Source: Amulumruptor sp947039275 (GTDB lineage: Bacteria > Bacteroidota > Bacteroidia > Bacteroidales > Muribaculaceae). From it: a DNA stretch of 34,322 nt. A program made the translations under genes and the position numbers. The notes below the pieces were generated by a model. The model was not told the DNA's origin and did not search any database. It saw only the letters and a program-made list of their open reading frames with translations. The stretch is taken from assembly GCA_947039275.1 (NCBI GenBank), contig CAMQYL010000030.1, positions 1 to 34,322 of the forward strand, written 5' to 3'. Shown piece after piece: positions 31,865 to 34,322 of this stretch. Within the stretch, counting starts at the first letter, position 1. Each line of letters begins with the position of its first letter.

Positions 31865-31896
31865 CAAATTTACAACAAATTACTGACATGGTCAAA
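31865..31896 (-). promoter_or_regulatory. Promoter of the AbiE-type operon (TTTG-N20-TAAATTTG)
   Basis: On the minus strand TTTG (31893-31896) and TAAATTTG (31865-31872) are exactly 20 bases apart. The predicted start near 31859 gives a leader of about 19 bases. No long inverted repeat for antitoxin binding was recognised in the region. Confidence 0.88.
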
Positions 31897-32002
31897 CTCA
31901 TGCATCTTTTGTCCTCCATATCAAAAGAGTCAACATTCTCATGCCATGGTTTTCTGAGAACAAATTAGTTATTGATACAGCCCTAAAAGTTCAAATAAAA
32001 GA

Positions 32003-32039
32003 ATGGCGACATCAATCGGAATTTCCGCTGAGTCGCCAT
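32003..32039 (-). terminator. Terminator of the PDZ-protein gene
   Basis: An eight-base stem (32003-32010 with 32032-32039) encloses a second stem (cgga/tccg). On the minus strand it is followed by the T-rich tail TTCTTTTATTTG. It lies 60 bases past the stop at 32100. Confidence 0.75.
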
Positions 32040-32099
32040 CCTTACATCGTTTCAAAGGACTATATTAACGCCACGAATTTCATGGCACAGCAATAATTT

Positions 32100-33584
32100 T
32101 TATTTAGGTAGATAATTGGAGATGTCTAAGAAAAATGTCGCTCCATATAATGAACCTTCTAATTTCATCTTTTTCCCCTCACGCTTGATTTCTATGATGT
32201 GATTGCCATTTCTATTAAAAATGCCAGGAGAAAATGAAGCGGTAGTATAATCTAAATATTGGTTCGGGTCTGGTATGCGGTAAGAATTAAACTGTGACAT
32301 GGGAACCATCTCACATTGATTCAACATATCATACCATGACTGTTTCTTAAAATTAAAGACATTATCCATCTTTAATTCTTGCTGCTTTTTACCGTTTTTC
32401 CAAACTTGCGCATAATGTTGTATGGATGTTTGATCGTCAATTTTTAGGATTTCATCGCCTGGTAAAATACCTAACTTTGAAGCCGGACTATTTTCATATA
32501 CGTGTGCCACGATTGATTTTTTGCCATCTGCCCAACAAATGCCATTGTAAACATATGTAGGATCAACGAATACATTCATTCCAGGGAATGCGCGGCAAGC
32601 AGTCATTAGTGTTGGTACTGCAGCCCGTAGGGGAAACGGTTCATTAAGCGTCTTTTTATATCTAAATTGCCATATTATGGGTGGTGTGGTTTGAGAGGAA
32701 TCCTGCATTTTATGTGCATCTAATATGCTCACTTCTAAGAAGTGGGAGTTTTCAATATCTCTATGTGTGTAACCACCCTCTGTTACTTTTTTGGGAGCTT
32801 TTTTGAATGAATTCACATAAATGTAGTTTTTACGCCCATGTACATATGTTCTTGATCCTCGGTCAATATAGGTGGTGGTCTGAGGTACGTAGGTTGAAGT
32901 TACTTGCTGATCTTCATTGAATGCAATAGTAAGAATTAAATCCGGGTTTTCTTCATCATATATCAATGGAAAACCATAGGCTTGAAGATTCTTCATTGCT
33001 ATCTCAGCATATTCTTTCTCAATCATGGGGTCATCGGATGTAGGCATAAAGGCTATACGTCGATACTTCCCATAATCTTTGATGGATTTATCGTAAAGAA
33101 TATGGGTTCCATGCTTGCTGGAATTATAATCAAATCTTCTTTGAGAAAATGATGGTATGCCAGATGCGTAAAGGTCTGTCTCATCCTTGCCATAAGTAGT
33201 CAGATTCGAGGGTATAAAACTAAATGTATAGTCTTTGTCACCCCGTATGGAGTGATAGACAATGTTCACCCTCCCATCAGCTGTTGATGGGCTCACAGCT
33301 TCAACCATAGCATCCTCTCCCGTCCTAAATTTATCAGCAGGTATGTCATTTATAGAAACGATATAGTCGTATTCAGTCAAGGTTTCATTGAAAGATGGAG
33401 CATCGCACTCAATATCGTTCATGTAGATAAACCCATATGTGCTGATCACTGATATTTTATCAGGGTTATACCTGGGAGCATGTGCGAGAAGTAGAGGTTT
33501 GTGATGATTAGTCTGTTGGGCATGAGTAGCTACTGCAACAACTAAAAGTAGCGTCACTGATAGCCATTTAAATACTTTTTCCAT
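32100..33584 (-). CDS. Exported protein with DUF4136-like and PDZ domains
   Basis: 494 residues from ATG 33584, which starts the signal peptide MEKVFKWLSVTLLLVVAVATHAQQ; the ORF continues 37 codons upstream without leader features. Residues about 163-218 (YRRIAFMPTSDDPMIEKEYAEIAMKNL, then ENPDLILTIAFN) resemble a DUF4136 domain. Residues about 350-395 form a PDZ domain (IVAHVYENSPASKLGILPGDEILKIDDQ). A region before the DUF4136-like part (about 50-130) also resembles a degenerate PDZ (YDYIVSINDIPADKF). No protease catalytic triad is visible. Base composition is clearly more AT-rich than in the etf or macroglobulin regions, hinting at transfer. It has its own terminator; the likely promoter is unusually far upstream (33969-34000). 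Confidence 0.82.
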   Translation of the reverse strand: MEKVFKWLSVTLLLVVAVATHAQQTNHHKPLLLAHAPRYNPDKISVISTYGFIYMNDIECDAPSFNETLTEYDYIVSINDIPADKFRTGEDAMVEAVSPSTADGRVNIVYHSIRGDKDYTFSFIPSNLTTYGKDETDLYASGIPSFSQRRFDYNSSKHGTHILYDKSIKDYGKYRRIAFMPTSDDPMIEKEYAEIAMKNLQAYGFPLIYDEENPDLILTIAFNEDQQVTSTYVPQTTTYIDRGSRTYVHGRKNYIYVNSFKKAPKKVTEGGYTHRDIENSHFLEVSILDAHKMQDSSQTTPPIIWQFRYKKTLNEPFPLRAAVPTLMTACRAFPGMNVFVDPTYVYNGICWADGKKSIVAHVYENSPASKLGILPGDEILKIDDQTSIQHYAQVWKNGKKQQELKMDNVFNFKKQSWYDMLNQCEMVPMSQFNSYRIPDPNQYLDYTTASFSPGIFNRNGNHIIEIKREGKKMKLEGSLYGATFFLDISNYLPK

Positions 33585-33599
33585 AGTATCGGTATTGTG

Positions 33600-33965
33600 A
33601 TAGAAAGCCATGATCCCCCGATGGCCTGGTGTATAGATATGAAAAGCGTAGGAATCTGTATCTGTTACCGTCCTACGTTCCGAGGCTTCTCGCATTGCCC
33701 TTTAGATGTCGGACGGCAACACGCAGAAGCCCACGCTCGTATATGCAATCAAAGCATCCGGCTATATTTCTCTCGAAATATCCTGCCGAAAGCAAAATAT
33801 TACATATCCACGGGCATCTACCGTTGCTCAATCCTTGACATCTAAATGAATTTTGCGAGAATTCCGAAACGTCAAGAATCAGCGCGGATAAACGCTTTCT
33901 TATGATGTTCACTACATCCCGCCACACATGACCCCAGACCGGGGCTTCTGCGATGCGGTCTGCAA
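33600..33965 (-). ncRNA. Candidate long structured leader or small RNA
   Basis: A perfect promoter at 33969-34000 fires into about 380 bases with no convincing gene before ATG 33584. On the minus strand the stretch folds repeatedly. TTTAGATGTC pairs with GACATCTAAA (33837-33846 with 33701-33710). ATATTTC/GAAATAT closes a GAGA tetraloop (33764-33781) on a CGGC/GCCG base. GGCTTCT/AGAAGCC plus TTGCC/GGCAA form a 12-pair hairpin (33684-33731) that competes with the long-range stem for 33701-33710. Near the 5' end CAGACC/GGTCTG competes with CCCC/GGGG. No known RNA family is recognised; boundaries are approximate. An 84-codon minus-strand ORF (33673-33927) overlaps but looks non-coding. Confidence 0.45.
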
Positions 33966-33968
33966 TCG

Positions 33969-34000
33969 CAAAATTAAAATTTATTTTTCATTCATGCAAA
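33969..34000 (-). promoter_or_regulatory. Strong promoter (TTTG-N20-TAATTTTG) upstream of gene-less leader
   Basis: On the minus strand TTTG (33997-34000) and TAATTTTG (33969-33976) are exactly 20 bases apart. The predicted start is near 33963, about 380 bases before the PDZ-protein ATG. Confidence 0.8.
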
Positions 34001-34059
34001 CAATTCTTAAAAGTCAAGTGGGAAATTGTTGGTGATTGAAGCGAATTCAGTTGAAGATT

Positions 34060-34322
34060 GATTTTATTGGTAAGAAGCGGTGTATCTGGTTCATTTGAAG
34101 CTTGTAGGATGATGCAGAGCTCCCAGTTGTAGGAGGGTGTTGCAGAACTCAGGAATCATGCAACAAGCACCGTCAAATTCGTGGAGTGGCTATACAATGC
34201 AGCAGGTTACTTAACGAGGTGTTGTATCATATTGGCATCGTGCATTCGAAGAAATAAGAATGTCGTAAGTCCCGGAGGGCACTAGTGGTCGGAAGACAGA
34301 AATCAGAAGCCAAACGACATTT
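34060..34322 (+). ncRNA. Folded RNA-like sequence at the window edge, possible group II intron 5' part
   Basis: No ORF is present, but successive stems are: AAGC/GCTT near 34076-34111, GGTG/CACC with TTGCA/TGCAA (34136-34171 region), ATACAA/TTGTAT around 34191-34230, and an outer stem aatgtcgt/acgacatt (34259-34266 with 34314-34321). The segment with GTAAGTCCCGG and GGGCACTAGTGGTCGGAAG is the style of sequence I associate with domain I of bacterial group II introns. The boundary motif GUGYG and the reverse transcriptase ORF are not visible, and the latter would lie beyond the window. Truncated by the window end. Confidence 0.35.

Noticed and set aside
33673..33927. 84-codon minus-strand ORF just downstream of the strong promoter
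   Set aside because: It has no recognisable motif and overlaps several stable stems and the N-terminal extension of the PDZ-protein ORF; structured RNA explains the stretch better.
34134..34171. Similarity of the 34136 stem to the 10449-10478 hairpin as a repeat family
   Set aside because: Only about 13 bases are shared and the rest differs; too weak to call a repeat family.
1..34322. CRISPR arrays, rRNA operon, prophage or intact insertion sequence
   Set aside because: No regularly spaced long direct repeats, no rRNA signature and no transposase, integrase or phage structural gene was seen on either strand.

Overview
The window looks like chromosome from a gut Bacteroidales bacterium, most likely Muribaculaceae or a close relative. 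The evidence is the repeated Bacteroidetes-type promoter (TTTG, 20 bases, TAnnTTTG), scarce Shine-Dalgarno sequences, DUF1573 and DUF4136 families, a single-chain glycyl-tRNA synthetase, and a kinase-RapZ fusion. The family-level placement is inference; no rRNA is present.

Layout: 1-966 holds a minus-strand tRNA-Cys with a full promoter, palindromic repeats and structured intergenic DNA, but no credible protein gene. 979-2955 is an exported TPR protein with a promoter box almost touching its ATG. 3174-6815 is an etfB-etfA-acyl-CoA dehydrogenase operon, followed by a hotdog thioesterase and dprA (6985-8530). 8779-9240 is a small outer-membrane-type protein facing dprA. 9531-10403 is a nucleoside phosphorylase converging on a two-gene unit (10489-12061) made of a lipoprotein phosphoesterase and an envelope protein. 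12268-12606 encodes a LEA-like protein built from 11-residue repeats.

12748-22738 is a long plus-strand gene train: ECF sigma factor, small single-span membrane protein in the anti-sigma position, Spy/CpxP-like periplasmic protein, a giant alpha-2-macroglobulin-like protein without a visible thioester motif, two DUF1573 proteins and MeaB. It reads as an envelope-stress or envelope-guard module with a metabolic GTPase at the end. A DUF1349 protein follows.

30044 down to 23443 is a tightly packed minus-strand train with one strong promoter: glyS, lemA, an FKBP lipoprotein, a sugar-kinase/RapZ-C fusion, a MurU-like nucleotidyltransferase, and two SDRs. The second-to-last SDR closely resembles 7-alpha-hydroxysteroid dehydrogenase, so the operon may link cell-wall sugar salvage with bile-acid or other steroid redox chemistry.

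30217-34322 looks accessory: an AbiE-type toxin-antitoxin pair, an AT-richer PDZ/DUF4136 exported protein, a perfect promoter feeding a roughly 380-base structured gene-less leader, and at the right edge another folded RNA-like sequence that may be the start of a group II intron. REP-like palindromes carrying a GTAG foot are scattered through the intergenic spaces of the first 23 kb. All family assignments were made by reading motifs, without database searches.
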